64,000 nt of DNA from Bacillota bacterium (GTDB taxonomy: Bacteria; Bacillota; Clostridia; Christensenellales; Aristaeellaceae): the NCBI GenBank assembly GCA_023416585.1, contig JAEZHM010000091.1:1-64000 (forward strand), read 5' to 3'. Made by a program: the position numbers and the translations under genes. Below the pieces are notes generated by a model. That model saw only the letters and a program-made list of their open reading frames with translations, did no database searches and was not told the origin of the DNA. Numbering within the stretch: the stretch's first letter is position 1; each line of letters opens with the position of its first letter. Positions 33,903 through 42,320 of the stretch are shown in pieces.

Positions 33903-35333
33903 ATGAGAGCAACTTTTTACGCATTCGAAGCTGCCAAAAGCGGTTTGACGGCGGCACAGGCCGGGCTGGATGTTACGGCAAACAACATTGCCAACCAGTC
34001 CACCGAGGGTTACAGCAGGCAGATCGTAGATCAGGCCGCCACCTATCGAAATGACAGGTACAAGCTTGTACAGCATAGTACGCTCTCTTCCAATATGGGT
34101 GTTGACGTGAAGGGCATCAGGCAGATGCGGGATCAGTTCCTGGATTTGCGCTTTCGCAGCGCAAACGCACAAAACAGTGCGACCACAAAGGCGCTGTCTA
34201 CGCTTAAAGATATGGAGAATAATCTGGACGAAACGCAGACCGACGGGCTGAATGTAATGATGCAGGATCTTTACGCACAATTGCAGACCCTGTCTCAAAA
34301 CGCCGGCGAGGTGGAGTTTTCCAGCCTGGTGCGTTCCAGTGCGCAAAAGGTGACACAGACCATAAATCAATACGCACTGCAGCTTAATACCATCAGTGCC
34401 CACGAAATGGATTCCGTAGGGATTGGGGTTAAGGATATCAATACACTGCTTGGCAAGATAGATACGATCAACGCTTCCATACAGGTAGCGAAGCTGCAGA
34501 ATAATTCCATCAACGAGATGAACGACATGCGCAATGTATATCTTGACCAACTTTCCTCTTATATGGACATCACGGTAACGGACCATGATGATGGCACTTT
34601 GAGCATCAAGGCGGGCGGCGAATTTTTGCTGGATGCGCCGAGCAATACGGTGGCCACGGTCACGGTAGCGGGCAGCCCAGGCAATGTCAGCATTGAAGCG
34701 GATGGAAATACACTGGCGCTTCAAGCTGGTTCCCTGGCGGGTTCCATGCAGGTGCTTAATGGATATGGCAGTTACGCAAGCGCAGGTCAAAGCAGTTTCC
34801 GGGGCATTCCATACTACCTTGCATCTCTTGACAGCCTGGCGGACAGCCTGGCGAGTACTTTTAACGCTATTAATGATACTGCCGGTACAGGCAAACCATT
34901 GTTTACGGGCAATACTGCACCCACCATTGCAATTTCGAGCCAGTGGCTTGCAGATGCCAATTACATCACTGCCACTGCTGACGCCGGCAAGGAAGCGGGC
35001 AAGAATGACAATGTCTTAAAATTCATAGAGGCTATGGATAAAGGACGGAATATATCAGCCAGCTTCCACGGTTCATTTGAGGATTTCACTCTTTCCATGA
35101 TGACCGATCTCGCCATTGATATAAGCTATGCAAAAGATATATCGGATACTAACGACATGGTTGTGGCGTCCATCACCAATCAACGGCAAGCGGTTATGGG
35201 GGTTGACATCAATGAGGAAACAGCCAATTTGATGAAGTATCAGCGGGCCTTTGAGGCATCCTCCCGGGTGATAACCGCGATGGACGAAGCGCTGGATGTT
35301 TTGATTAACAGAACAGGCGTGGTAGGCCGATAA
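33903..35333 (+). CDS. flgK: Hook-associated protein 1 FlgK
   Basis: This 476-residue hook-filament junction protein has the N-terminal motif AAQAGLDVTANNIANQSTEG followed by YSRQIVDQA, a long helical middle, and the C-terminal VDINEETANLMKYQRAFEAS then SRVITAMDEALDVLINRTG. It is secreted through the flagellar gate. GAGGG precedes the ATG. Confidence 0.97.
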   Translation: MRATFYAFEAAKSGLTAAQAGLDVTANNIANQSTEGYSRQIVDQAATYRNDRYKLVQHSTLSSNMGVDVKGIRQMRDQFLDLRFRSANAQNSATTKALSTLKDMENNLDETQTDGLNVMMQDLYAQLQTLSQNAGEVEFSSLVRSSAQKVTQTINQYALQLNTISAHEMDSVGIGVKDINTLLGKIDTINASIQVAKLQNNSINEMNDMRNVYLDQLSSYMDITVTDHDDGTLSIKAGGEFLLDAPSNTVATVTVAGSPGNVSIEADGNTLALQAGSLAGSMQVLNGYGSYASAGQSSFRGIPYYLASLDSLADSLASTFNAINDTAGTGKPLFTGNTAPTIAISSQWLADANYITATADAGKEAGKNDNVLKFIEAMDKGRNISASFHGSFEDFTLSMMTDLAIDISYAKDISDTNDMVVASITNQRQAVMGVDINEETANLMKYQRAFEASSRVITAMDEALDVLINRTGVVGR

Positions 35334-35352
35334 AGCGTAAGAGGTGATTTGA

Positions 35353-36318
35353 ATGCGCTTGACAAATGCAATGATGGCGAACAATTATCTTCGCAACCTG
35401 AACAGGAACACAAGGGAATTGAATGACCTGAACACAAAGGTTACGGCGCAGAGAAAGTTCATGAAAATGTCGGAGGACCCGGCTTCCGCTTTGGCGGCGT
35501 TTGGCACACGCAAGCAGCTGGTTCGCATCGGTGTACATGATGCGACGCTTAAAGACAGCCAGGGGCTGCTGGATGAAGCGGAGATTTCTCTTTCTTCTAT
35601 TAACGAAACAGCCACCAACGCTCTTACCCAGATCATGCAGGGCGTTACAGGGACCAGCGATGAAAAAGCACAGAAGGTGATTGCCAAGTCGCTGCGGAGC
35701 CTGCAAGAGTCTCTTCTGGGTGCTGCCAATGCCAAATTTTCTGATAAATACGTATTTGGCGGCGAAGGCTTTGAGGATATGCCCTTTACGCTGGATGGGT
35801 CAGGTAATCTTCTTTACCATGGCGTGAATGTGGATGCCGGAACATTTACCCAGGAGCACCGGTATGTGGATATCGGATTGGGCCTTTCCATCAGCGGAGA
35901 TATAGTATCCCCTCAATCCGCTATGGACACCGCCTATTCAGGGGCAGATTTACTTGGCACCGGTATGGACAGCAACGGTGTATCCAACAATCTGTACCAG
36001 CTTTTGGGCCAAATTGCTGGAAAGTTGGATAGCGGCGATCTTTCAAACATGGACCTTTATATCAAAAAGCTGGAAACAAGGTCTGATGACCTAAGGATGC
36101 AGTATGTGGGTATAGGGGAGAAAGCCAATTATATTACCTTCTTTGCCGACAGACTAGATCGTGAGAAAATTGCCGCTTCTGACAAGCAGAACAAACTGGA
36201 AAGCCTGAGCCTGGAGGAAGGTATTATGCAGTTCACCCAACAGGAGCTTGTATATAACGCCTGCCTTCAGATGGGTACGAAAATTTTGCAGCCTTCGCTT
36301 CTTGACTATCTCAGCTGA
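35353..36318 (+). CDS. flgL: Hook-associated protein 3 FlgL
   Basis: This 321-residue junction protein is related to flagellin. The N-terminus LRNLNRNTRELNDLNTKVTA and KFMKMSEDPASALAAFGTRK is typical. It lacks the YxxxN pattern of FlgK. The C-terminus has KLESLSLEEGIMQFTQQELV then YNACLQMGTKILQPSLLDYL. It follows flgK with AGAGGTGA. Confidence 0.95.
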   Translation: MRLTNAMMANNYLRNLNRNTRELNDLNTKVTAQRKFMKMSEDPASALAAFGTRKQLVRIGVHDATLKDSQGLLDEAEISLSSINETATNALTQIMQGVTGTSDEKAQKVIAKSLRSLQESLLGAANAKFSDKYVFGGEGFEDMPFTLDGSGNLLYHGVNVDAGTFTQEHRYVDIGLGLSISGDIVSPQSAMDTAYSGADLLGTGMDSNGVSNNLYQLLGQIAGKLDSGDLSNMDLYIKKLETRSDDLRMQYVGIGEKANYITFFADRLDREKIAASDKQNKLESLSLEEGIMQFTQQELVYNACLQMGTKILQPSLLDYLS

Positions 36319-36345
36319 CTGGAATGACATTTGTGGGTGGATGGG

Positions 36346-36840
36346 ATGAGGATCGAAAAAGTTTTTCTGATGTTTGAGATCACGCCGGCTAAGCTTTTGT
36401 ATAAAACGAATCCGGCGCAGATGCAGATCTCCGTGGAACGCGGAGGTATGCAGATGGAGCGTGAGCCCATACGGATGGAGCTTGATAACAAGCAGTTTTT
36501 CGATTCTATCGGAATCAAAGGCATCCGGACCCGTGCACAGGAAAATGTTCTAGCGGGGAAGAAAGCCGCACAGGAGGCAGCCGGACGGTATACCAGGCAA
36601 AAGAACGCCATGACGGGTCCGGACGCGGTTAGCATTTCCCAGATTGCGGTCCAGCAAGGCCGTGAGCCGGTGAAAACTGTGCTTGCATTCCTGCCCGAGG
36701 CAAAACCGAAGATAAGCTGGACCGGCGGTGAGCTGAATATGCGGTATATCAGGGACAAGGTGGAAATATCCTGGAAACCTCCTGAAATCGAGTTTACTTA
36801 TGTCCCTTATTCTGTTGAATGCCATGTAGAAAAGCGGTAA
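36346..36840 (+). CDS. DUF6470 family protein (flagellar-operon hypothetical)
   Basis: This 164-residue cytoplasmic protein sits between flgL and fliW. Its length, place and beta-rich C-terminal WKPPEIEFTYVPYSVE fit the DUF6470 family, which recurs at exactly this position in Clostridia and Bacilli. No function is known. The N-terminal half has ISVERGGMQMEREPIRMEL and a Lys/Arg-rich helical middle (GKKAAQEAAGRYTRQK). The ATG at 36346 follows GGGTGG. Confidence 0.78.
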   Translation: MRIEKVFLMFEITPAKLLYKTNPAQMQISVERGGMQMEREPIRMELDNKQFFDSIGIKGIRTRAQENVLAGKKAAQEAAGRYTRQKNAMTGPDAVSISQIAVQQGREPVKTVLAFLPEAKPKISWTGGELNMRYIRDKVEISWKPPEIEFTYVPYSVECHVEKR

Positions 36841-36895
36841 ACCCCAGCCATTGAATCATGGGCATACGGCGCATTGGCGCCCGGGAGGAGAAAGC

Positions 36896-37333
36896 ATGTT
36901 GATCCACACAAAGGATTATGACTTTGTGACGGTCAAGGACGAGGATATCATCGATTTCCCTGAGGGGGTATACGCATTTGAAAACAGCAAGCGGTTTGTA
37001 GTGCTGGATACCAACTCAAACGCAGGCATTATGCAATTGCAGAGCGTACAGGCCCAAACCCCTAGGTTCATTATACTTGATCCCTTTTTGTTCCTGGAGG
37101 ATTATGCGCCAATCGTTTCTGATGAGTCAATGAAGAAGCTGAAGGCAGATTCTCTTGAACAGTTGAACTTCTTCGTGATTGCCGTAATTCCCGAGAACAT
37201 CGGCCTTACCACCGTGAACCTGAAGAGCCCCGTGGTGATCAATTTCAAAGAACGTTTGGGCATGCAGGTTATGCTGGAGAATCCTGAATATTCTGTCCGC
37301 TTCTGCCTATTCGACCAGGAAAGGACGGGATGA
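36896..37333 (+). CDS. fliW: Flagellar assembly factor FliW
   Basis: This 145-residue beta-barrel protein has the motif DIIDFPEGVYAFENSKRFVV, QSVQAQTPRFIILDP, SDEVLNFFVIAVIPE-like DSLEQLNFFVIAVIPENIGL and a C-terminal NFKERLGMQVMLENPEYSV. FliW binds CsrA (and flagellin) and so releases flagellin mRNA. The ATG at 36896 lies after GGGAGGAG. The stop overlaps csrA by 4 bp. Confidence 0.95.
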   Translation: MLIHTKDYDFVTVKDEDIIDFPEGVYAFENSKRFVVLDTNSNAGIMQLQSVQAQTPRFIILDPFLFLEDYAPIVSDESMKKLKADSLEQLNFFVIAVIPENIGLTTVNLKSPVVINFKERLGMQVMLENPEYSVRFCLFDQERTG

Positions 37334-37566
37334 GGATGCTGGTCATCACAAGACAACCCGGGGACAGCATCCTGATCGGTGAGGATATCAAGGTTATCAT
37401 CCTGGAGGTTAGCGGAGATAAAATCAAGGTCGGTATTGATGCCCCAAGAAGTGTGCGCATTATGCGTAGTGAGGTTCTTGATACTGAAAAGAGCAATCTG
37501 GAGGCTGACCTGTCAGGTGGTGCGCAAGCTTTGGAATCCCTGAAGAAAAAGCTTTCGCCCAAATGA
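37330..37566 (+). CDS. csrA: Translational regulator CsrA
   Basis: This 78-residue RNA-binding dimer has the CsrA core MLVITRQPGDSILIGEDIKV then VSGDKIKVGIDAPRSVRIMR. The C-terminal tail is slightly longer and more acidic than usual. Translation is coupled to fliW. It lies 105 nt upstream of flagellin, whose leader carries a GGA hairpin loop and a GGAGG start site, both canonical CsrA targets. Confidence 0.96.
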   Translation: MRMLVITRQPGDSILIGEDIKVIILEVSGDKIKVGIDAPRSVRIMRSEVLDTEKSNLEADLSGGAQALESLKKKLSPK

Positions 37567-37624
37567 ATTCCTTTGTGCATAAGCCGCTTTGCCAGGTACG
37601 GGCAGGATGGCTTTAGCAAATAAA

Positions 37625-37646
37625 CTGTGGGAAAGGAATCCCGCAG
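37625..37646 (+). promoter_or_regulatory. CsrA-site hairpin in the flagellin leader
   Basis: An 8-bp stem, CTGTGGGA (37625-37632) with TCCCGCAG (37639-37646), displays the loop AAGGAA, so a GGA is in a hairpin loop as CsrA prefers. A second GGA lies in the ribosome site AAGGAGG (37657-37663). The pair mirrors the BS1/BS2 sites of Bacillus hag. FliW then frees the mRNA. Confidence 0.7.
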
Positions 37647-37671
37647 AGATAAATTCAAGGAGGAAGAAACC

Positions 37672-38556
37672 ATGAGGATCAACCACAACATCACTGCAAT
37701 GAACACCTACCGTCAGTACAACAACAACACCGTCAACACCAACAAGGCTATGGAAAAGCTCTCCAGTGGCTTCAGGATCAACCGGGCGGCGGATGATGCG
37801 GCGGGCTTGTCCATTTCCGAGAAAATGCGCAGCCAGATCCGCGGTCTTACCCAGGCTACCCGCAACGCCCAGGATGGCGTCTCCTTCATACAAACGGCAG
37901 AAGGCGCTCTCAATGAAGTTTCCGATATGCTCGTCCGCCTGAAGGAACTGTCGGTGCAGGTGCAAAATGGCACTTACAGCACGAATGACCAGGCAAATAT
38001 CGGGGCAGAAATGGGAGCCCTGGGCAAGGCTGTCACTGAGATTTACACCAACACCAAGTTCAACGGAAAACAGGTATTCGGAGCTCAGTCGGATACAACT
38101 ACAAGTGGTGTATTAAATGCCAATGATGGATCTGCCGAAGCGGCAAAGATTATCTATGGGGAAGATGCTGGCCAGTCTGTTGTGATCAAAGATGCTGTAA
38201 CTACCAAACTGAGCTCATTGATCGGTAAGACAAATGATGCAAGGATTGCGGGTACTGACCAAGCAAAGGCAGACGCAGCATTACTTGTAGTGGATGGGGA
38301 TGTAGAAGACGCCATCACGGAAGTGAACGCCACCCGCGCCAATTATGGTGCCCTTCAGAACCAGTTGGAGCATGCTTCCAACAACATGTCCACCACCAAA
38401 GAGAATCTGCAGGCCGCCGAATCTCGCGTACGTGACGTGGACATGGCCGAGGAAATGATGAACTACACCAAGAACAACATCCTGCTGCAGGCTGCTCAGG
38501 CTATGTTGGCCCAGGCGAACGCGCAGCCCCAGGGCGTGCTCCAGTTGCTGCAGTAA
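37672..38556 (+). CDS. hag: Flagellin
   Basis: This 294-residue filament subunit has D0/D1 ends: MRINHNITAMNTYRQYNNNT and AMEKLSSGFRINRAADDAAG at the N-terminus, and VRDVDMAEEMMNYTKNNILL with ANAQPQGVLQLLQ at the C-terminus. The variable middle (about 140-200) is short and shows no extra domain. The ATG at 37672 follows AAGGAGG. It is the last gene of the sigma-28 unit and is probably controlled by FliW/CsrA through the leader hairpin. The symbol follows Bacillus usage. Confidence 0.97.
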   Translation: MRINHNITAMNTYRQYNNNTVNTNKAMEKLSSGFRINRAADDAAGLSISEKMRSQIRGLTQATRNAQDGVSFIQTAEGALNEVSDMLVRLKELSVQVQNGTYSTNDQANIGAEMGALGKAVTEIYTNTKFNGKQVFGAQSDTTTSGVLNANDGSAEAAKIIYGEDAGQSVVIKDAVTTKLSSLIGKTNDARIAGTDQAKADAALLVVDGDVEDAITEVNATRANYGALQNQLEHASNNMSTTKENLQAAESRVRDVDMAEEMMNYTKNNILLQAAQAMLAQANAQPQGVLQLLQ

Positions 38557-38586
38557 GCTAAAGGGTTTCTGTAAAGCAGTTCCTAT

Positions 38587-38795
38587 GATCCAGCGGGTGC
38601 CTGGCTCTTGCATAGCGCTGTCAGGACGCTTGATGAATTCTTTGGTCCTGTGCCTTGAGGGGAGTTGGCCCCGCTGGATCTCCAGTCCCTCATTTGTATA
38701 GATTGGCGTTCTGACCCTTGGCCAGTTCATGGAAGCTAAGCAGCAAACGTACCTTTGCTGCTTAGCTTCCGTGTGAACGGGAATCAGGGTTTTTC
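38587..38795 (+). ncRNA. Structured RNA element after flagellin (putative)
   Basis: In the 268-bp gap between flagellin and the HD-GYP gene, GATCCAGCGGG (38587-38597) pairs perfectly with CCCGCTGGATC (38670-38680). Inside it, CAGGAC (38622-38627) pairs with GTCCTG (38645-38650). Next comes a 17-bp perfect hairpin, GGAAGCTAAGCAGCAAA (38731-38747) with its complement (38754-38770), extended by GTTCA/TGAAC and outermost ACCCT/AGGGT, then TTTTT. The last part can act as terminator. Several GGA triplets lie in it. It may be a 3'-UTR-derived RNA. No known RNA family was recognised. Confidence 0.5.
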
Positions 38796-38824
38796 CTGTA
38801 TCAAAACGAAATTGGACTGGTATT

Positions 38825-39907
38825 ATGTTATTTGTCAAACCGCTTAATCTGAAGCCCGGAATGATTCTGGCCACGGATCTTAGAGGACCGCAAGGCGAAT
38901 TGCTATTAACCTGCGGTCATGTTCTCACTGCCTCCAATATTGCAAAGCTGAAATTGTCTGAGCATGAGGGAGCGTGCATCGTCGATTGCGAGGCCGATCT
39001 GACTGATGATATGGGGTTGCTCAGCAAGCGGTTGCGTTTCAATGCGGTAAGTGCTTTGAAAACGTTTTTTGAGCATGTGGAAGGCGGTAACGAAGACGGC
39101 CAGTACTCCTCCTTTTTGTCTCTCCGGCATTACCTGGAAGCGATTATACAGGAGCTTATCGCCAACAAGAATGCGCTTGTCAACATGGCTGATATCAAGA
39201 CATTTGATGAATACACCTATTTCCATTGTGTAAATGTTGCGGCATTGTCGATACTGCAGGGCATGTCAGCAGGCATGAATCAGCGAAAGCTTTACAAGCT
39301 GGGTATGGGTGCCCTTTTGCATGACATTGGAAAGGTTTTCATTACAAAGGAGATTATCAACAAGCCTGGAGCACTGACGGTTTCGGAATATGAGCAAATG
39401 AAGCAGCACAGCGCGTTGGGCAGCAATTATCTGCGAAAGCAGTGGGAGGTTCCGGCCGAATCGATCGTCGCGGTCCTTACCCATCATGAGCGCTATGACG
39501 GTACTGGATATCCGCTGCATCTGCCATCCAACAAGCAAACGCAGGAGGGCAAGATCATTGCCATCAGCGATGTTTACGATGCGCTTACATCCCAGCGGCC
39601 ATACCGTGTGGCGCTTTCGCCGTCGGAAGCTATCGAACATCTCTTGGGCAACTCGGGGCTTTTGTTCGATCCGGCCATCGTATCCACATTCATGAAAAGG
39701 ATTGTGCCTTATCCTATAGGCAGCATCGTACGCTTAAGCAACGGGCTGCGGGGTGTGATACTCCATAACTATTCTGATGGACTCATGCGGCCCAAGATCA
39801 AGGTCATCCGGAAAAACGAGCAAGGGGATAATACAGTGCAGGAGGTTCTGGATCTGTATAACGATCCCTCGCTTTTAAATGTGACTGTTATTGGTTTTGA
39901 AAAGTAA
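38825..39907 (+). CDS. HD-GYP domain protein, probable c-di-GMP phosphodiesterase
   Basis: This 360-residue cytoplasmic protein has an N-terminal segment (VKPLNLKPGMILATDLRGPQ, then LLLTCGHVLT) that is the usual partner of HD-GYP domains, followed by the catalytic HD-GYP domain. HDIGK lies at about residue 166, an earlier metal His in TYFHCVNVAALS, HHERYDGTGYP at about 220-230, and DVYDALTSQRPYR downstream. All metal ligands and the GYP loop are present, so hydrolysis of c-di-GMP to GMP is likely. It lies at the end of the flagellar block, whose first gene has a c-di-GMP riboswitch. Its own ribosome site is poor. Confidence 0.92.
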   Translation: MLFVKPLNLKPGMILATDLRGPQGELLLTCGHVLTASNIAKLKLSEHEGACIVDCEADLTDDMGLLSKRLRFNAVSALKTFFEHVEGGNEDGQYSSFLSLRHYLEAIIQELIANKNALVNMADIKTFDEYTYFHCVNVAALSILQGMSAGMNQRKLYKLGMGALLHDIGKVFITKEIINKPGALTVSEYEQMKQHSALGSNYLRKQWEVPAESIVAVLTHHERYDGTGYPLHLPSNKQTQEGKIIAISDVYDALTSQRPYRVALSPSEAIEHLLGNSGLLFDPAIVSTFMKRIVPYPIGSIVRLSNGLRGVILHNYSDGLMRPKIKVIRKNEQGDNTVQEVLDLYNDPSLLNVTVIGFEK

Positions 39908-39942
39908 GGATGGAACGCTATAGAGACGGGGGAGGTATTTGC

Positions 39943-40308
39943 TTGATTCGAGTATTAATTGTGGATGATGCGGCTTTTATGCGGCTTGCTATTCGGAACG
40001 TTCTTTCCAAAAATGGATTTATGGTAGTGGATGATGCTAAAAACGGCCAAGAGGCCATAGATAAGTATATGGAACAAAGGCCTGATATTGTGACCATGGA
40101 TATTACGATGCCGGATATGACGGGCATCGAAGCCCTTAAGGGGATTCGTGCTTTTGATCCTTCGGCCAAGGTGGTCATGATATCCGCTATGGGGCAGGAG
40201 AGCATGGTAAAGGAAGCAATAATAAACGGAGCAAAATCCTTTATCGTGAAACCCTTTAGAGAGGAGCACATCATCCAGACGCTTGTCAAGGTTTCCGCCG
40301 GGCACTAA
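39943..40308 (+). CDS. cheY: Chemotaxis response regulator CheY
   Basis: This 121-residue single receiver domain has acidic pocket DDAAFMR at the start, the phospho-acceptor Asp in DIVTMDITMPDMTG (residue about 54), the conserved Ser/Thr in VVMISAMGQ and Lys in FIVKPFREEH. No output domain follows. TTG at 39943 lies seven bases after GGGGGAGG and starts IRVLIVDD. A longer frame opens at ATG 39910 without a ribosome site. It should bind FliM and be dephosphorylated by FliY. No other che gene is in the window. Confidence 0.93.
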   Translation: MIRVLIVDDAAFMRLAIRNVLSKNGFMVVDDAKNGQEAIDKYMEQRPDIVTMDITMPDMTGIEALKGIRAFDPSAKVVMISAMGQESMVKEAIINGAKSFIVKPFREEHIIQTLVKVSAGH

Positions 40309-40434
40309 ATTGCCTTAACTTAAGATTCATGCAATTTCTTGCGGGATTGCTATTTGAAGGGGTCAGAATTTTGCCATACCGCATTTCAAACCGGTATAGG
40401 CTAGTATAATATTTTGTGTATAAAAATGGAAAAC

Positions 40435-40462
40435 GCCAGGACGTGATTGTCATGGCATTTTT
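40435..40462 (+). terminator. Terminator at the end of the flagellar block
   Basis: GCCAGGAC (40435-40442) and GTCATGGC (40449-40456) form an 8-bp stem with one mismatch and a GTGATT loop, followed by ATTTTTATA. It separates cheY from the converging motB. Confidence 0.7.
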
Positions 40463-40538
40463 ATATAGACCAATCTTTAAATATTCCACCGTAAAATGGG
40501 GATAGGGTAAGGGATGCTTGTGATCAAGCTATCCTTCC

Positions 40539-41387
40539 TTATTTTTTTGGCACTACTCTCCCGACTGCTGCACCAGCATCGGCTTCTTTGTTCCTGGATA
40601 AGCGAATTTCAACGCGTCGGTTTTGAGCCAGAAATTCCTCTGTATCGCCCTCAACATATAATTGGTTACAGGAGTATCCGGTTACCGAAAGCTTTTCCTG
40701 CGGCATATCGCATTGCTGCACAAGATACTTCAAAACCGTCAGCGCCCGGTCGGTGGACAGATCCCATGAAAACAGGTTTGTTTTGCTGGGAGGATCAACT
40801 CGAACTTTGGCAGTATGACCGCTGATGTCAATCCCTGCGATCAGATCATAGGATTCCATAATGATGTTGCTGATCGTATCGATAATAGGATAAGCTTGGG
40901 GCTTCAACACAGGAGAGTCGGCATAAAAGAATACACCTTCCCGAAAACGCAGATAGATGATATCGACCTTTTTCTCCACACTTACCTGATCGGCATACCC
41001 CTTTTCTTCCAGCAGGAGGTTGATTCTGTCAAAAAGGGCGTCATATTCCTGTACGGATTCGAGATCCGGGTTTAATGTGGCGGTGGGCGACGCGGTTGGC
41101 GTCATTTCCGGTGAAGCTGCCGGTGTGTTGGTGGCATTCGGGTCAATGGTTATGAGTTCGTTTGTGAAATTGTTGCCAGGCGGTGTTTCCATTTTCGATT
41201 CCTGTGAAGTTCCCAGGAATGTATCCACAAAACTGGTCGTTAACCTTTCGAACTTTTGCATATCAATAATACTCATAACATACAACAGCATGAAAAACAC
41301 CAAAAGATTGTTCATCAAATCCGCATAAGTAGTTAACCATGCTCCAGTCTGTATCTTGGGGCCGTCAGAAGAGCGCCTTCCACCCAT
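40539..41387 (-). CDS. motB: Flagellar motor stator protein MotB
   Basis: This 282-residue protein has a single N-terminal membrane helix containing the ion-binding aspartate (TTYADLMNNLLVFFMLL, Asp near residue 23). A Thr/Pro-rich linker follows (about 75-105, ASPEMTPTASPTATL) with the plug region. The C-terminal OmpA-like peptidoglycan-binding domain includes DISGHTAKVRVDPPSKTNLF and the motif NRRVEIRLSR. GAAAGGA lies before the ATG. It follows motA (54-bp gap). Whether protons or sodium drive it is not evident. Confidence 0.94.
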   Translation of the reverse strand: MGGRRSSDGPKIQTGAWLTTYADLMNNLLVFFMLLYVMSIIDMQKFERLTTSFVDTFLGTSQESKMETPPGNNFTNELITIDPNATNTPAASPEMTPTASPTATLNPDLESVQEYDALFDRINLLLEEKGYADQVSVEKKVDIIYLRFREGVFFYADSPVLKPQAYPIIDTISNIIMESYDLIAGIDISGHTAKVRVDPPSKTNLFSWDLSTDRALTVLKYLVQQCDMPQEKLSVTGYSCNQLYVEGDTEEFLAQNRRVEIRLSRNKEADAGAAVGRVVPKK

Positions 41388-41441
41388 AAAAAATGTTCCT
41401 TTCCGGGTATTTCACCTTGGCTCGGCAAATGCACGTGGGCA

Positions 41442-42278
41442 TTATCTGCCTGATGCTTCGGTGGCTCTTTCTCCCTGTGACATTGCCGCCCGCCCCCTGC
41501 GAGCCTGACCGGCCGGGGCAAGGACCAGGTAAGAAGATAGCTGTTCCTGCAGCAAGCGCGGGTTCACACCATTACGGATGGCGCATACGGCCTCAATGAT
41601 CATTTCCTTTTCCAAGCGGTAAACCGATAGCCGGCTCCGCAATTTGGTGGCGGAAGGCAGGAAAAAACAGTTTGCCAGCAAAGAGCCATAGAGTGTGGTA
41701 ATAAAAGCGACACCGATGGCTTTTGTCAACGCTGCGGGATCATCCAAACCTGCCGAGAGCAACTGGATCAAGCCCACAATCGTGCCTATCATGCCGAACG
41801 CGGGGGCAAAGGCGCCCATGGATTCAAACATGCTGATATTGATGCCCTTGTTCTGTTCATATACATAGATATCGTTTTGCAGTATATCATTGATCTTCTC
41901 CGGATCTGTGCCATCTACCACCATCAGGATGCCGCGTTTCAGGAATGGATCGATTTTGTTCTTTCCGTCCCCTTCAGAGACTGCTTTCTCCAGGCTGAGC
42001 AGGCCATTTTGGCGGGCTGTTTTGGATAAGAATACAAGCTGCTCTATTGTTTTGTTGATGGTGGATTTTGGTTTGATGAACACCTCCAACATCATCTTGG
42101 GCAATTGCTTGACCTGGCTGAAGCCAGAAGAAAGAAGCACTGCGCCAATCGAGCCGCCCACAGTAATAACAAAGGCGCTGACCATCCACAATGCTCTCAA
42201 ATCACCTTTGTCCATGGTGTAACCGAAGGCGATGCTTCCGAATGCCACCACAAAGCCAACAATGCTTACAATATCCAT
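41442..42278 (-). CDS. motA: Flagellar motor stator protein MotA
   Basis: This 278-residue protein has four membrane helices: near the start VSIVGFVVAFGSIAFGYTM and MVSAFVITVGGSIGAVLLSS, then SMFESMGAFAPAFGMIGTIV (with the conserved proline) and KAIGVAFITTLYGSLLANCF. The cytoplasmic loop with charged residues meets FliG. The C-terminal tail is Gly/Arg-rich. GGGGGATT lies before the ATG. It is transcribed with fliD, fliS and motB from a sigma-28 promoter. Confidence 0.95.
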   Translation of the reverse strand: MDIVSIVGFVVAFGSIAFGYTMDKGDLRALWMVSAFVITVGGSIGAVLLSSGFSQVKQLPKMMLEVFIKPKSTINKTIEQLVFLSKTARQNGLLSLEKAVSEGDGKNKIDPFLKRGILMVVDGTDPEKINDILQNDIYVYEQNKGINISMFESMGAFAPAFGMIGTIVGLIQLLSAGLDDPAALTKAIGVAFITTLYGSLLANCFFLPSATKLRSRLSVYRLEKEMIIEAVCAIRNGVNPRLLQEQLSSYLVLAPAGQARRGRAAMSQGERATEASGR

Positions 42279-42320
42279 TCAGTAATCCCCCAATTTTAAG
42301 CTACTCCCATAACGCTGGCG

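Noticed and set aside
33771..34790. A 339-codon minus-strand frame opposite flgK
   Set aside because: FlgK on the plus strand is certain; the reverse frame is Cys/His/Arg-rich and looks like a shadow.
38281..38874. A 197-codon minus-strand frame over the flagellin end and the following gap
   Set aside because: It covers the flagellin C-terminus and the paired stems; open by chance, with no ribosome site.
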